Shown: positions 1-8,698, counted from the stretch's first letter. The stretch: 64,000 nucleotides of DNA from Oscillospiraceae bacterium (GCA_009784725.1 WQXS01000003.1:1-64000); one strand, 5' to 3'. The notes: generated by a model not told the origin, from the letters alone. Numbers and translations: made by a program.

Positions 1-43
1 ATTTATATGCCGGATGCTGGCGGGCAGCGTAAAATCAGTCATT

Positions 44-84
44 AATGGGGCGGAGTGCAGACCTACGGGTCGCCACGCCCCATT
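44..84 (+). other. Hairpin in the leader of the first gene
   Basis: A 9-bp outer stem (AATGGGGCG at 44-52 pairs with CGCCCCATT at 76-84) encloses a second 4-bp hairpin at 60-71 whose loop is UACG closed by C-G, an exceptionally stable tetraloop type. It lies directly upstream of the AAAGGAG ribosome binding site of the next gene. It could be a terminator of an upstream gene, a leader regulatory structure or a repeat element. No T-run follows, so a simple terminator is less likely. Confidence 0.5.
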
Positions 85-106
85 TAAACGCAAAGGAGTA
101 CATTCA

Positions 107-754
107 ATGCATATGAAAATGAAGCGTAAAACTTTTGAGGAAGCGAAAGAGATATTACGTATTGCAGCACAAGCGTATAAGGATAATTACATAAATAAGA
201 ACGTGCTTTTTGTAGCAATACGTGATGAAGTAATCAGTCTTTATGAAGTTTCATTTTTTGCTAAGAATTTCATGCACTTAACCGGAAACACAAAACCCAT
301 GAGTTCTAAGTATTTCTTTAATCTGGCAAAAAACGGTAGTTTAAAGAAAAGTGATTTTACCTTTGCAAATGACGGTACAACTGATATGAAACTCGATGTG
401 TTGCTACCGTTAATGAATATTCTTTATAATGCACAAATGATAGGTGATTACAATAATTTACATGAATGGGTTGTTACAGATAAAATGGTTGGAACGGTCA
501 CAATAGCCATGGGATTCAAAAAAGATGAAGAAGCAAATTGTAATGTACCATGTACAGCACTTAAGACTGATGTAAGAACCGTTTCGTTAAAACCTGTTTT
601 ACCAATAAAAACAATACTGAGGAAAGATCGTAGTGAAAAATTGTATAGTGAGGTAACAAGATTTGCTAAAGGGGTAACGTCTGATCAATTAGCATTAATG
701 GTTGAACTTGCTGAAATAGTTGATTTTGAAAAACTAAAATCCACAAAAGCGTAG
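107..754 (+). CDS. PBECR4-like nuclease-family protein
   Basis: A 215-residue soluble protein with no signal peptide or membrane segment. The start at 107 is chosen because AAAGGAG lies at 92-98; the frame is open further upstream, but through the leader hairpin. The middle carries FMHLTG, followed by a charged region and a DKMVGTVTIAMGF stretch. This resembles the PBECR4 group (phage-Barnase-EndoU-ColicinE5/D-RelE-like nuclease 4), which is common on phages and conjugative elements; I assign it from memory of the family pattern. No catalytic residues can be confirmed. It stands alone, with 155 bases before the next gene, and suggests a mobile-element remnant at the left edge. A plain hypothetical protein is the alternative. 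Confidence 0.5.
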   Translation: MHMKMKRKTFEEAKEILRIAAQAYKDNYINKNVLFVAIRDEVISLYEVSFFAKNFMHLTGNTKPMSSKYFFNLAKNGSLKKSDFTFANDGTTDMKLDVLLPLMNILYNAQMIGDYNNLHEWVVTDKMVGTVTIAMGFKKDEEANCNVPCTALKTDVRTVSLKPVLPIKTILRKDRSEKLYSEVTRFAKGVTSDQLALMVELAEIVDFEKLKSTKA

Positions 755-909
755 CGTTAAAATAGAAGAAAATTTGCCCTTGTTTTACCTTTATTCATAC
801 CACCAAACACAGATAAAACCAACTTATGCAAACTGTAAAACACGTCAACAAAAAAGTCTTGAATGTACTATAATCGGATATAATTAACCATCTAAGAAAG
901 GTATTGCTT

Positions 910-1488
910 GTGATAAAAAGGTTGTTCTCTAGGAAGGCAATAATAATGGCGGGGATTTCTTGTGCTGTTGTGATAATGGCATATACTATAGGTTGTACAA
1001 CAAATGACTCTCTTAATAACCATGAAAATGGCTCTAGTTCTTCAACTAGCGGTTCAATTGTTGGGAGTGTCAGGATTTTATCAAACGGGATATATTATGA
1101 GCCTTTCAAGCGGATGGTGCATGCGGGTGGTGATGGATTGTCTGCAAGTGGGGAACCGTTGGATATAGAAAGTATTGCCGGTGATTTGCTTTCAATACAT
1201 ATAGGAGATGATTTTCAAGTAATTGTTGAAGGGAAATCAAATACAAACAGACGCTTTAATGTCCGCAGATTTGTGGATGGAAGTTGGGTGCGTAAGCTCT
1301 TAGTACCTGCCGATTCAGATTATACATTAATGGATTCGGTTGATGATAAATACTCGGAAATGTTCTATACAGGTTCATTTATTGATGTTTTGGAACCGGG
1401 TGAAAGTATTATTTCGTTTGAAGAACGTTGGGGAACTAGTGTTGAATATGTAGTTTATGAGTATTTATTCAAAATCATTATTGATTAA
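910..1488 (+). CDS. Hypothetical lipoprotein
   Basis: I do not recognise this family. The start is taken as GTG at 910, because AGAAAGG at 895-901 is 8 bases away; a TTG at 904 is only 2 bases from it. The N-terminus has basic residues, a hydrophobic stretch of about 20 residues and the sequence YTIGC, a loose lipobox. A Ser/Thr/Asn-rich linker follows and then a domain of about 140 residues, rich in Asp and aromatics. The mature protein is therefore probably tethered outside the membrane. It is followed at 28 bases by the methyltransferase gene. No role can be inferred. Confidence 0.55.
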   Translation: MIKRLFSRKAIIMAGISCAVVIMAYTIGCTTNDSLNNHENGSSSSTSGSIVGSVRILSNGIYYEPFKRMVHAGGDGLSASGEPLDIESIAGDLLSIHIGDDFQVIVEGKSNTNRRFNVRRFVDGSWVRKLLVPADSDYTLMDSVDDKYSEMFYTGSFIDVLEPGESIISFEERWGTSVEYVVYEYLFKIIID

Positions 1489-1516
1489 AAATTAAGTAAA
1501 AAGAGGAAGGCAATTT

Positions 1517-2374
1517 ATGGCTAAGACGGGGTGGGAATGTGAGCGGAGAGTTCATTTTGATGAGATTACTGCCGAATATGATAAAATCCGGTGGGATTAT
1601 CCTGATGAGTTGTTTAAGGATGCATTAGATTATAGTAATAGGACTAATCAAGGAGGAAATAAAAAAGCTGTGGAAATAGGTGCCGGTACAGGTAAGGCAA
1701 CTGCTCCGTTTCTTGATAACGGTTATGATGTGACTGCCGTTGAGATGGGAACAAACATGTCCGCGTTTTTGGTTGATAAGTATAAAAAGTACAGTAATTT
1801 CAGAGTAATTACATCAACGTTTGAAGATGCAGCTCTAAATGAAAATTACTATGATTTAATATATGCCGCATCGGCATTTCATTGGGTAGATGAAGCGGTT
1901 GGCTGTCCAAAGGTTTATAAGCTGCTTAAAAATGGCGGTGCGTTTGTTTTATTTCGCAGCAATTGGAGTTCGCACGAAAATAAAAAGCTCTCTGAAGAAT
2001 TACAAGCAATTTATACAATATATTATTACAGTCATTATGATATCGGCAACAGGGATGATAAGCCAACAAAATATACTGTAGACTACTTGAAAAAACCATC
2101 CGAAGTACATAAAAGCTTTCGGTTTGAAGGAATGGAAAAATACGGCTTTACAGATGTAACAATGAAGCTTTATGATAAAGCAAATATTTATGATGCAGAA
2201 AAATATATAAAGTTACTTGACACTTTCTCCGACCACAGAGCATTACCCGAGGAAAACAGAACCGCTTTATACACTGAAGTAAAAAAGACTGTTGAAAAAC
2301 ATGATAATCAGATTCAAACGAATAATACTTACCAATTATATATGGGCCGAAAAATTACGGAGACAGGGATATGA
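1517..2374 (+). CDS. Class I SAM-dependent methyltransferase
   Basis: A 285-residue cytoplasmic protein. Motif I of the Rossmann methyltransferase fold is VEIGAGTGKAT near residue 53, followed by an acidic residue at the end of strand 2 (VTAVEMG) and an AASAFHWVD segment typical of the UbiE/BioC-like type 11 methyltransferases. The substrate is unknown. AGAGGAAGG at 1501-1509 is the ribosome binding site. It ends 21 bases before the radical SAM gene, so the two are probably cotranscribed and may act on the same small molecule or peptide; that link is inference from position only. Confidence 0.75.
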   Translation: MAKTGWECERRVHFDEITAEYDKIRWDYPDELFKDALDYSNRTNQGGNKKAVEIGAGTGKATAPFLDNGYDVTAVEMGTNMSAFLVDKYKKYSNFRVITSTFEDAALNENYYDLIYAASAFHWVDEAVGCPKVYKLLKNGGAFVLFRSNWSSHENKKLSEELQAIYTIYYYSHYDIGNRDDKPTKYTVDYLKKPSEVHKSFRFEGMEKYGFTDVTMKLYDKANIYDAEKYIKLLDTFSDHRALPEENRTALYTEVKKTVEKHDNQIQTNNTYQLYMGRKITETGI

Positions 2375-2395
2375 CCGATTCGGAGAGGTAATAAA

Positions 2396-3376
2396 ATGAA
2401 AACAATTGTGCGTTTGCAGCATGGCGGGATAATGGCGAATTACCGGTGTAATGCGGCGTGCCGTCATTGCTTGTATGCTTGTTCTCCCGAGCGGGTTGAC
2501 GGATATATTGATGCTGATACGGCGGAATATGTTTGTAAACAGTTTCGTGAAGGCGGCTGCCATTCGGTACATATCGGCGGTGGTGAGCCTTTTCTTGATT
2601 TTGACGGTTTGTTAATGCTGGTTCAAACAGCCGTGAAACATGATGTTTCTGTAAGCTATATTGAAACAAATGCATATTGGGCAACCGACAGGCAACAAGT
2701 TAAGCAAAAATTAAAGGAGTTACAGCGTGCAGGTGCCGATGCATTATGCATATCACTGGATCCTTATCATGCGGAGTATGTACCGTTGGATTTACCATTA
2801 ACACTTGCAGAGGTATGTCAAAGTGCCGGATTCGGGTACTTTATATGGCAGGATAGATTTCTTAACGTAATGTCACAAGTGGACAGAGGGAAAACACATA
2901 CAAGAAAAGAGTTGGAACAGCTTATATCACCTGACTACGTTTATAATACGGCACGCAGTTACGGTATACATTTGAGCGGCCGTGCTATAAACATTGAAAA
3001 AGAATACGTTCCGAACAAACCCGTTGACGCAATACAAAGCTCCCGTCCTTGCAGCAACCTGTTATCGGGCGACCATTTCCATGTCGATATGTATGGTAAC
3101 TTCATTCCTCCGGGATGTACAGGGATAATTCTGCCGTTAAATGAGGTAATCGGCGGTATTCCGGATGGAAAGTATCCGGTTTTTGAAGCGCTTCGGAGCG
3201 GAGGGGTTAAAGCTTTGTTACAATATGCAACAGCGTTGGGGTTTTCGCCGGAACCGCAAGGTTATCCCACGGGTTGTGCGCTTTGCTTCCATATCCGTCA
3301 CCGGCTCAGCAAAAACACATCGCCTGCGGAACTGGATGCCGATTACTATACCGAAGCAATGCAAAATTATCCCTAA
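2396..3376 (+). CDS. Radical SAM protein
   Basis: A 326-residue enzyme with the radical SAM cluster motif CNAACRHC (Cys18, Cys22, Cys25), which binds the 4Fe-4S cluster that cleaves S-adenosylmethionine. GGGEPFLDF follows and corresponds to the SAM-binding GGEP motif. The C-terminal third has further cysteines (SRPCSNLL, PPGCTG, GCALC) that may bind an auxiliary cluster, as in SPASM-like enzymes. The substrate is unknown. It sits 62 bases upstream of grdX, so a link to the selenoprotein locus is possible but unproven. The methyltransferase before it is the more likely partner. Confidence 0.75.
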   Translation: MKTIVRLQHGGIMANYRCNAACRHCLYACSPERVDGYIDADTAEYVCKQFREGGCHSVHIGGGEPFLDFDGLLMLVQTAVKHDVSVSYIETNAYWATDRQQVKQKLKELQRAGADALCISLDPYHAEYVPLDLPLTLAEVCQSAGFGYFIWQDRFLNVMSQVDRGKTHTRKELEQLISPDYVYNTARSYGIHLSGRAINIEKEYVPNKPVDAIQSSRPCSNLLSGDHFHVDMYGNFIPPGCTGIILPLNEVIGGIPDGKYPVFEALRSGGVKALLQYATALGFSPEPQGYPTGCALCFHIRHRLSKNTSPAELDADYYTEAMQNYP

Positions 3377-3438
3377 AAAGGGGTTGCTCTTGATTTGAAA
3401 ATATCGTACAATCATATGAGTGTGGAAATGGAGCCGGG

Positions 3439-3810
3439 ATGGATGTAATTGTTACCAATAATCCGCTTGTTTCGGAGAAATATAAAAGCAGATTCCGGGT
3501 TGATTTTTCGGATACGGACCTCATGGGAGTGTTTATACATACACGTGATTTGGTCCATAAAGGTTATATATTACAGACACATCCGCTGACAGGCGGAGTT
3601 AAACCTAACGAAACATTCTATAAAACCGTTTTACTGTCAGAAGCATCTGCAGAGCTTGATTTACAATCCTTAAAGATTATTGAAGAAACTATTTTAACAG
3701 CAGAGAAGTTTACGCATAAAAACCTGCCGGAGCAATATAAAAATGATATGCAGGTCGTCGATTTATCACTGATAAGCCCGGTGTTGGAAGCAAGAGCAAA
3801 GCAACTATAA
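3439..3810 (+). CDS. grdX: GrdX family protein
   Basis: A 123-residue protein that matches the GrdX family, found at the head of glycine, sarcosine and betaine reductase operons in amino-acid-fermenting Clostridia. The N-terminal IVTNNPLV segment is characteristic. Its biochemical role is not established. The start is set by GGAG at 3430-3433, 5 bases from the ATG. A 96-base gap separates it from grdE, with no clear terminator. Its presence supports reading the following genes as a true grd operon. Confidence 0.85.
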   Translation: MDVIVTNNPLVSEKYKSRFRVDFSDTDLMGVFIHTRDLVHKGYILQTHPLTGGVKPNETFYKTVLLSEASAELDLQSLKIIEETILTAEKFTHKNLPEQYKNDMQVVDLSLISPVLEARAKQL

Positions 3811-3906
3811 ATAAAAAAGTGAATAAACCGGGAAAAGCGAAAGCAATACAATCAAACATAAACACGGATATAATCCGGGAACAATTTAAACAAGGAGGGT
3901 CATGGT

Positions 3907-5187
3907 TTGAAACTGGAAGTCGGCTATATTCAAATACGCGATATCCAAACGGCTGATAAATCAAGCGTCAAGGATGGTATATTATACGTAAATACCAAGG
4001 AGCTTGAAGCATTGGCATTGGAGGATGAGCATCTTAAAGCGGTCTGCTTTGACGTTGCAAGACCGGGTGAAAGCATTCGCATAACTCCTGTTAAGGACGT
4101 TATCGAGCCTCGTGCCAAGGTCGAAGGGCCGGGAGATGTTTTTCCGGGAGTCATAACAAAATTAAACACCGTCGGCTCTGGCAAAACACATGTTCTGCAA
4201 GGTGCGGCAGTTGTTACTGTAGGAAAAATCGTTGGTTTCCAAGAGGGTATCGTTGATATGGCGGGCATCGGAGCCGAGTACACTCCATTTTCCGCAACAT
4301 ACAACCTCGTTGTCGACTTCACGCCAAAAGACGGCCTGACAGCACACGAGTACGAAGCCGCCATCCGCAAAGCCGGACTAAAAATCGCTTATGCACTTGG
4401 TAAGCTTGGCGTTAACGTTACTCCGGATGAAGTGAAAACATATGAGTATCCCTCAATAATGGAAGCGATTAAAAAATATCCCGGCCTGCCTCGTGTAGGT
4501 TACGTTCAAATGCTTCAAAGCCAAGGGCTGCTGCATGATACATATGTTTACGGTGTGGATATGAAACAGTCACTTACTACAATGCTCAGTCCCACCGAAA
4601 TCATGGACGGAGCTATTCTGAGCGGAAACTGTGTTTCGGCATGTGACAAAAATACAACATATCATCATCAAAACAACCCCGTTATTGAAGACCTTTTTGA
4701 AGAACACGGAAAAACACTGAATTTCTGTGCGATGATTATTACAAATGAAAATGTTTATCTCGCCGATAAGGAACGTTCATCCGACTGGACTGCAAAGCTT
4801 GTTGATTATCTCGACCTCGACGGTGTTATAATTTCGCAGGAGGGCTTCGGAAATCCCGATACCGACCTCATTATGAACTGTAAAAAAATCGAAGAAACCG
4901 ATACTCACACGGTTATTATTACCGACGAGTATGCAGGGCGTGACGGAACATCACAATCTCTTGCCGATGCAGACCCGAAAGCTGACGCTCTTGTTACAGC
5001 CGGAAATGCAAATCAGGTTATTACATTGCCTAAACTCGACCGTGTAATCGGCACTCTTGATTATACCGAGAAAATAGCAGGCGGATATGCCGGAAGCCTT
5101 GAAAAAGACGGAAGCATTACTGTCGAAATCCAAGCAATCACCGGTTCAACAAACGAGCTTGGCTTTAGCCGCCTCAGCGCAAGGTAG
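3907..5187 (+). CDS. grdE: Glycine reductase complex B, proprotein GrdE
   Basis: A 426-residue precursor of the alpha and beta subunits of component B, the substrate-specific part of glycine reductase. In the family the chain cuts itself between Asn241 and Cys242 and the new N-terminal Cys becomes a pyruvoyl group that binds the amine as a Schiff base. Here the sequence SGNCVSAC puts Asn and Cys at exactly residues 241 and 242 when translation starts at the TTG at 3907. AAGGAGGG at 3892-3899 supports that start; the ATG at 3902 runs into a stop after two codons. It is followed at 18 bases by grdB, the selenoprotein gamma subunit. The glycine version is more likely than the sarcosine or betaine versions, since grdA, trxA and trxB are all here. 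Confidence 0.93.
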   Translation: MKLEVGYIQIRDIQTADKSSVKDGILYVNTKELEALALEDEHLKAVCFDVARPGESIRITPVKDVIEPRAKVEGPGDVFPGVITKLNTVGSGKTHVLQGAAVVTVGKIVGFQEGIVDMAGIGAEYTPFSATYNLVVDFTPKDGLTAHEYEAAIRKAGLKIAYALGKLGVNVTPDEVKTYEYPSIMEAIKKYPGLPRVGYVQMLQSQGLLHDTYVYGVDMKQSLTTMLSPTEIMDGAILSGNCVSACDKNTTYHHQNNPVIEDLFEEHGKTLNFCAMIITNENVYLADKERSSDWTAKLVDYLDLDGVIISQEGFGNPDTDLIMNCKKIEETDTHTVIITDEYAGRDGTSQSLADADPKADALVTAGNANQVITLPKLDRVIGTLDYTEKIAGGYAGSLEKDGSITVEIQAITGSTNELGFSRLSAR

Positions 5188-5205
5188 AAAGGATAAAATT
5201 AACAT

Positions 5206-6519
5206 ATGAGTAAAATTAAAGTTGTCCATTATATAAATCAATTTTTCGCAGGAATCGGCGGAGAGGAATTTGCCGACCACAAGCCCGAAATCAGAGACGG
5301 TGCTGTTGGTCCGGGTATGGCTCTGACAGGCGCATTCGGTGATAAAGCGGAAATAATCAAAACCGTGGTGTGCGGGGATTCATATTTTAATGAAAACCTA
5401 GCCGATGCAAAAAAAGCAATCATAGATATGGTTCGCAGCGCAAATCCCGATATTTTTATTGCCGGTCCCGCTTTTAATGCCGGACGTTACGGCGTCGCAT
5501 GCGGAACTATCTGCGAGGCTGTTAAGCAGGAGTTAAATATTCCTGTTATCACCGGAATGTTTGTAGAGAATCCCGGTGCCGAAATGTTCAGGGATAAACT
5601 GTATATTATCGCAACCAAGGATAGTGCGGCAGGTATGCGTGATGCTGTTCCCGCAGTTGCTGCACTCGCAATTAAGCTTGTTAATAAAGAACCGGTTGGC
5701 GCTTCAATTGAAGAGGGTTATCTTCCGAACAATACCCGTGTCAATTTCTTCGAAAAAGAGCGCGGTTCAAAGCGTGCGGTTGATATGCTTCTTAAAAAAA
5801 TGGCAGGTAAACCCTTTGTCACCGAGTATCCGATGCCCGATTTTGACCGTGTAGAGCCGAACCATGCAGTAAAAGACATAAAATCGGCAACCATTGCAAT
5901 TGTCACTTCGGGCGGAATCGTTCCGAAAGGAAACCCCGACAGAATCGAATCATCAAGTGCTTCAAAATATGGTGAGTACGATATCACAGGCGTTAACGAC
6001 TTAACCGATGCGACATACGAAACGGCACACGGCGGTTATGACCCCGTTTATGCAAATGCAGATGCCGACAGGGTTCTTCCCGTCGATGTCATGCGTGATT
6101 TTGAACGTGAGGGAATAATCGGCAAGCTGCACAATAAGTTTTACACAACCGTCGGTAACGGAACATCAACAAAAAGCTCAAAACAGTTTGCAACCGAATA
6201 TGCACAGAAGCTTAAAAATGACAATGTGCAGGCTGTTATCCTGACATCCACGTGAGGAACCTGCACACGTTGCGGTGCAACGATGGTAAAAGAGATTGAA
6301 CGTGCCGGAATCCCGGTGGTTCATGTCTGTACGGTTACTCCGATATCAATGACAGTCGGTGCAAACAGAATTGTTCCCGCCATTGCAATCCCTCATCCGC
6401 TCGGCAACCCGTCACTTACACCGGCAGATGAAAAACAGCTTCGGCGTAAAATTCTGACAACAGCACTTGACGCTCTTTCCACAGAAGTGGACGGACAAAC
6501 AATATTCGAGGTGAAATAA
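5206..6519 (+). CDS. grdB: Glycine reductase complex B, selenoprotein GrdB
   Basis: The gene reads through an in-frame TGA at 6253-6255 (codon 350) to a stop at 6517-6519, giving 437 residues. The TGA codes selenocysteine in the motif U-G-T-C-T-R-C-G, and the sequence on both sides is continuous GrdB. Selenocysteine 350 attacks the alpha carbon of the substrate held by the GrdE pyruvoyl group, forming a carboxymethyl-selenoether that is passed to GrdA. A hairpin with a GGU apical loop begins 13 bases after the TGA. Standard gene callers will split this into two genes, ending at 6255 and starting near 6283. Confidence 0.93.
6253..6287 (+). promoter_or_regulatory. Bacterial SECIS hairpin of grdB
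   Basis: Directly after the TGA codon, CGTTGC (6268-6273) and GCAACG (6277-6282) form a perfect 6-bp stem with a GGU loop (6274-6276). An outer ACC/GGT pairing (6259-6261 with 6285-6287) can extend it. A short stem with G-U in the apical loop about 18 bases after UGA is the hallmark of the bacterial element recognised by SelB. Confidence 0.8.
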
Positions 6520-6536
6520 AGTAAATAAGAAATGAT

Positions 6537-6607
6537 AATGCAGAAACGAAAAATAGTTTGTATTAAATAGTAAAACAATAAACAAGTCAGTATATTATTT
6601 CTGCATT
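6537..6607 (+). repeat. Inverted repeat in the grdB-trxB gap
   Basis: AATGCAGAAA at 6537-6546 is the exact reverse complement of TTTCTGCATT at 6598-6607, across 51 AT-rich bases. The second arm lies in a stretch with further TTCTG/CATTC copies. It could form a long-range stem in the transcript between grdB and trxB. No T-run follows it, so it is not a normal terminator. Confidence 0.45.
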
Positions 6608-6657
6608 CTACATTCTGAATTATTAATTCTGTATATTTAGTTATTTTTCGGAGAGGA

Positions 6658-7608
6658 ATGAACATTAATATGTCAAATGAATTATATGATGTAATAATTA
6701 TCGGGGGAGGGCCTGCGGGTCTTTCTGCCGGGATATATGCAGGGCGGGGTCTGCTTAAGACTCTGATAATCGAAAAGTCAAAGCATGGCGGTCAGGCGGC
6801 GATGACAAACGAAATTGATAACTATCCGGGTGCGGACCTTGAGGAAACAGGACCGTCACTTATTGATAAAATGTTTAAGCAGGCAGAACGTTTTGGTGTT
6901 GAGTTTGAAGCAGATGATATTAAGGACGTAAGTTTTGACGGCGATGTCAAAACACTTACCGGCAGCAAAGGTACATACTCCGCAAAAACAGTTATTATCG
7001 CCACAGGTGCTTTTCCGAGAACTCTCGGCTGCCCCGGGGAAAAAGAACTGACCGGTAAAGGTGTATCATACTGTGCAACATGTGACGCTGCATTTTTTGA
7101 AGAGCTTGAGGTTTACGTCGTCGGCGGCGGAGACAGTGCTGTTCAGGAAGCTATGTTTATCGCAAGGTTTGCAAGAAAAATAACAATAATCCAAAACCTG
7201 CCCGAGCTTACGGCAGCAAAATCACTTCAACAGAAGGTTTTAAATGACCCGAAATTCAGCTTTGTGTATAATTCTGTAGTAGAGGAACTCAAGGGCGAAG
7301 AAGGGCTACTTGATACCATCATTATCAAAAACGAAAAAACAGGTGAGCTCACGGAGTTTAAAGCCGATGAAGAGGATGGAACCTTCGGGCTGTTTGTATT
7401 TATTGGCCTTATTCCGCAAACTGATATTTTTGAAAGCAAGATAAAAATGGACAGAGGATACATTCCGACCGATGAAAACATGCGGACAAATGTCCCCGGT
7501 GTATATGCTGTCGGCGACTGCAGAATCAAACCGCTTCGCCAGGTAGTAACAGCCGCAGCGGACGGCGCAATCGCCGCAATGGATATAGAACATTTCCTAT
7601 CGAAGTAA
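6658..7608 (+). CDS. trxB: Thioredoxin reductase
   Basis: A flavoprotein of about 316 residues that passes electrons from NADPH or a similar donor to thioredoxin. The FAD-binding IIGGGPAGLSAGIYAGR is near the N-terminus, the redox-active CATC is at residues 139-142, the second nucleotide-binding VVGGGDSAVQEA follows, and the C-terminal VYAVGDC closes the FAD site. The length is normal for the low-molecular-weight class. The start is uncertain: ATG 6658 is 4 bases after GGAG, and ATG 6670 would give a more typical N-terminus. With trxA it regenerates GrdA after each turnover, as known for grd operons. Confidence 0.92.
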   Translation: MNINMSNELYDVIIIGGGPAGLSAGIYAGRGLLKTLIIEKSKHGGQAAMTNEIDNYPGADLEETGPSLIDKMFKQAERFGVEFEADDIKDVSFDGDVKTLTGSKGTYSAKTVIIATGAFPRTLGCPGEKELTGKGVSYCATCDAAFFEELEVYVVGGGDSAVQEAMFIARFARKITIIQNLPELTAAKSLQQKVLNDPKFSFVYNSVVEELKGEEGLLDTIIIKNEKTGELTEFKADEEDGTFGLFVFIGLIPQTDIFESKIKMDRGYIPTDENMRTNVPGVYAVGDCRIKPLRQVVTAAADGAIAAMDIEHFLSK

Positions 7609-7619
7609 TGTATTAACAG

Positions 7620-7711
7620 ATAACTATTCTAGGAAATGTTCATTAGGAAAATCCATTTCAAGAGATACAAAAATTAAGTGGTTAGATGGATTTTCTCCAT
7701 AGAACAGTTAT
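7620..7711 (+). repeat. Nested inverted repeat between trxB and trxA
   Basis: Two pairs of arms are nested. The outer 12-base arms at 7620-7631 and 7700-7711 match at 11 of 12 positions. The inner 10-base arms, GAAAATCCAT at 7647-7656 and ATGGATTTTC at 7686-7695, match perfectly. The 92-base unit fills most of the gap between trxB and trxA and would fold as one long interrupted hairpin on either strand. It resembles a small MITE-like insertion or a processing element; no coding potential is seen. Confidence 0.6.
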
Positions 7712-7744
7712 TGTCGGAATAATTTATAAAGGAGAGACAGAGAA

Positions 7745-8062
7745 ATGCTTGAACTTGATAAGGAAACTTTTGAGCCTGAAGTATTGCAGGCGAGCGGAAA
7801 GGTGTTTGTGGATTTTTACAGCGACGGGTGTGAGCCGTGTAAGGCTCTGATGCCTGTTGTTGAAGGTCTTGCAGAAAAATACGGTGATAAGCTTAAGTTC
7901 GTGAAAATTAACACAATGAAAGCGCGCCGTCTTGCAATAGCACAGAAGGTTTTAGGTCTTCCCGTTATGGCGATATATAATAACGGCGAGAAAATTACAG
8001 AGCTTGTAAAAGATGACTGCACAGAAGCGAATATAGAGAATATGATAAAAGAAAATCTATAG
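7745..8062 (+). CDS. trxA: Thioredoxin of the glycine reductase system
   Basis: A 105-residue thioredoxin. The active site is GCEPCK, with Cys29 and Cys32, in place of the usual WCGPC; atypical dipeptides are known among thioredoxins of grd operons. The cis-proline segment LGLPVMAIY is present. AAGGAGAGA just upstream of the ATG sets the start. It is expected to reduce the selenide-sulfide or disulfide form of GrdA after acetyl phosphate release, taking electrons from TrxB. The last 13 codons and stop are repeated twice more downstream in the same frame (see the repeat at 8024-8164). Confidence 0.93.
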   Translation: MLELDKETFEPEVLQASGKVFVDFYSDGCEPCKALMPVVEGLAEKYGDKLKFVKINTMKARRLAIAQKVLGLPVMAIYNNGEKITELVKDDCTEANIENMIKENL

Positions 8063-8164
8063 TACGCTTCTGATGAAGCGAATATAGAGAATATGATAAA
8101 AGAAAATCTATAGTACGCTTCTGATGAAGCGAATATAGAAAAAATGATCAACGAAAATCTATAG
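8024..8164 (+). repeat. Tandem duplication of the trxA 3' end
   Basis: The end of trxA, including its stop, is followed by two more copies: 51-base units at 8063-8113 and 8114-8164. Each is 17 codons in the trxA frame and reads YASDEANIExMIxENL then TAG. The first unit repeats the gene end exactly over about 39 bases and the second carries a few substitutions, three of which change residues or codons. Each unit also contains a small GCTTC-TGAT-GAAGC hairpin (8066-8079 and 8117-8130). Confidence 0.9.
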
Positions 8165-8227
8165 TGCACATCCATAATTACATAATAAACTACCTTAATA
8201 TAATTTACATGGAAAGGAGGGCCGACG

Positions 8228-8698
8228 ATGAGTTTATTTGAAAATCGCAAGGTTGTCGTCATAGGAGACAGAGACGGCATCCCGGGTCCCGCAATCGATG
8301 AATGTCTGAAAACCGCAGGAGCAAACATTGTGTTTTCATCGACCGAATGCTTCGTCTGAACATCCGCAGGTGCAATGGATCTGGAAAACCAAAAGAGGGT
8401 CAAGGAATATGCCGAGGAACTCGGCGCAGAAAATGTAATAGTCGTAATCGGTGCAGCCGAAGCGGAAGCCGCAGGTTTAGCCGCAGAGACAGTTACAGCA
8501 GGTGACCCCACGTATGCAGGTCCGTTGACAGGAGTCTCGTTGGGACTCGCAGTATATCATATCTGTGAAGATATAATTAAAGAAGCTGTAGATGATAACG
8601 TTTACGATGAGCAGATCAGTATGATGGAAATGGTGCTCGATGTTGACGAAATCAAAAAAGAAATGGAAACAATCCGCAGCCAATACAGCAAGTATTAG
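8228..8698 (+). CDS. grdA: Glycine reductase complex A, selenoprotein GrdA
   Basis: A 156-residue selenoprotein that carries the carboxymethyl group between GrdB and the GrdC/GrdD complex and is the redox partner of thioredoxin. GGAAAGGAGG lies 8 bases before the ATG at 8228. An in-frame TGA at 8357-8359 is codon 44, in the context TECFVU, the same position as in characterised GrdA proteins; Cys41 (C-F-V-U) can form the selenide-sulfide. The second half ([12 protein letters not shown] to the C-terminus) is typical GrdA. Automatic annotation will probably report only the piece after the TGA. Confidence 0.94.
8357..8380 (+). promoter_or_regulatory. Bacterial SECIS hairpin of grdA
   Basis: After the TGA at 8357-8359, ATCC (8362-8365) pairs with GGAT (8377-8380) and GC (8366-8367) with GC (8372-8373), leaving an AGGU loop at 8368-8371 and a 3-base bulge. 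The stem is weaker than that of grdB but has the same GGU in its apical loop. Confidence 0.65.

Noticed and set aside
2336-2684. Two minus-strand frames over the radical SAM gene start
   Set aside because: They mirror the clear plus-strand methyltransferase and radical SAM genes.
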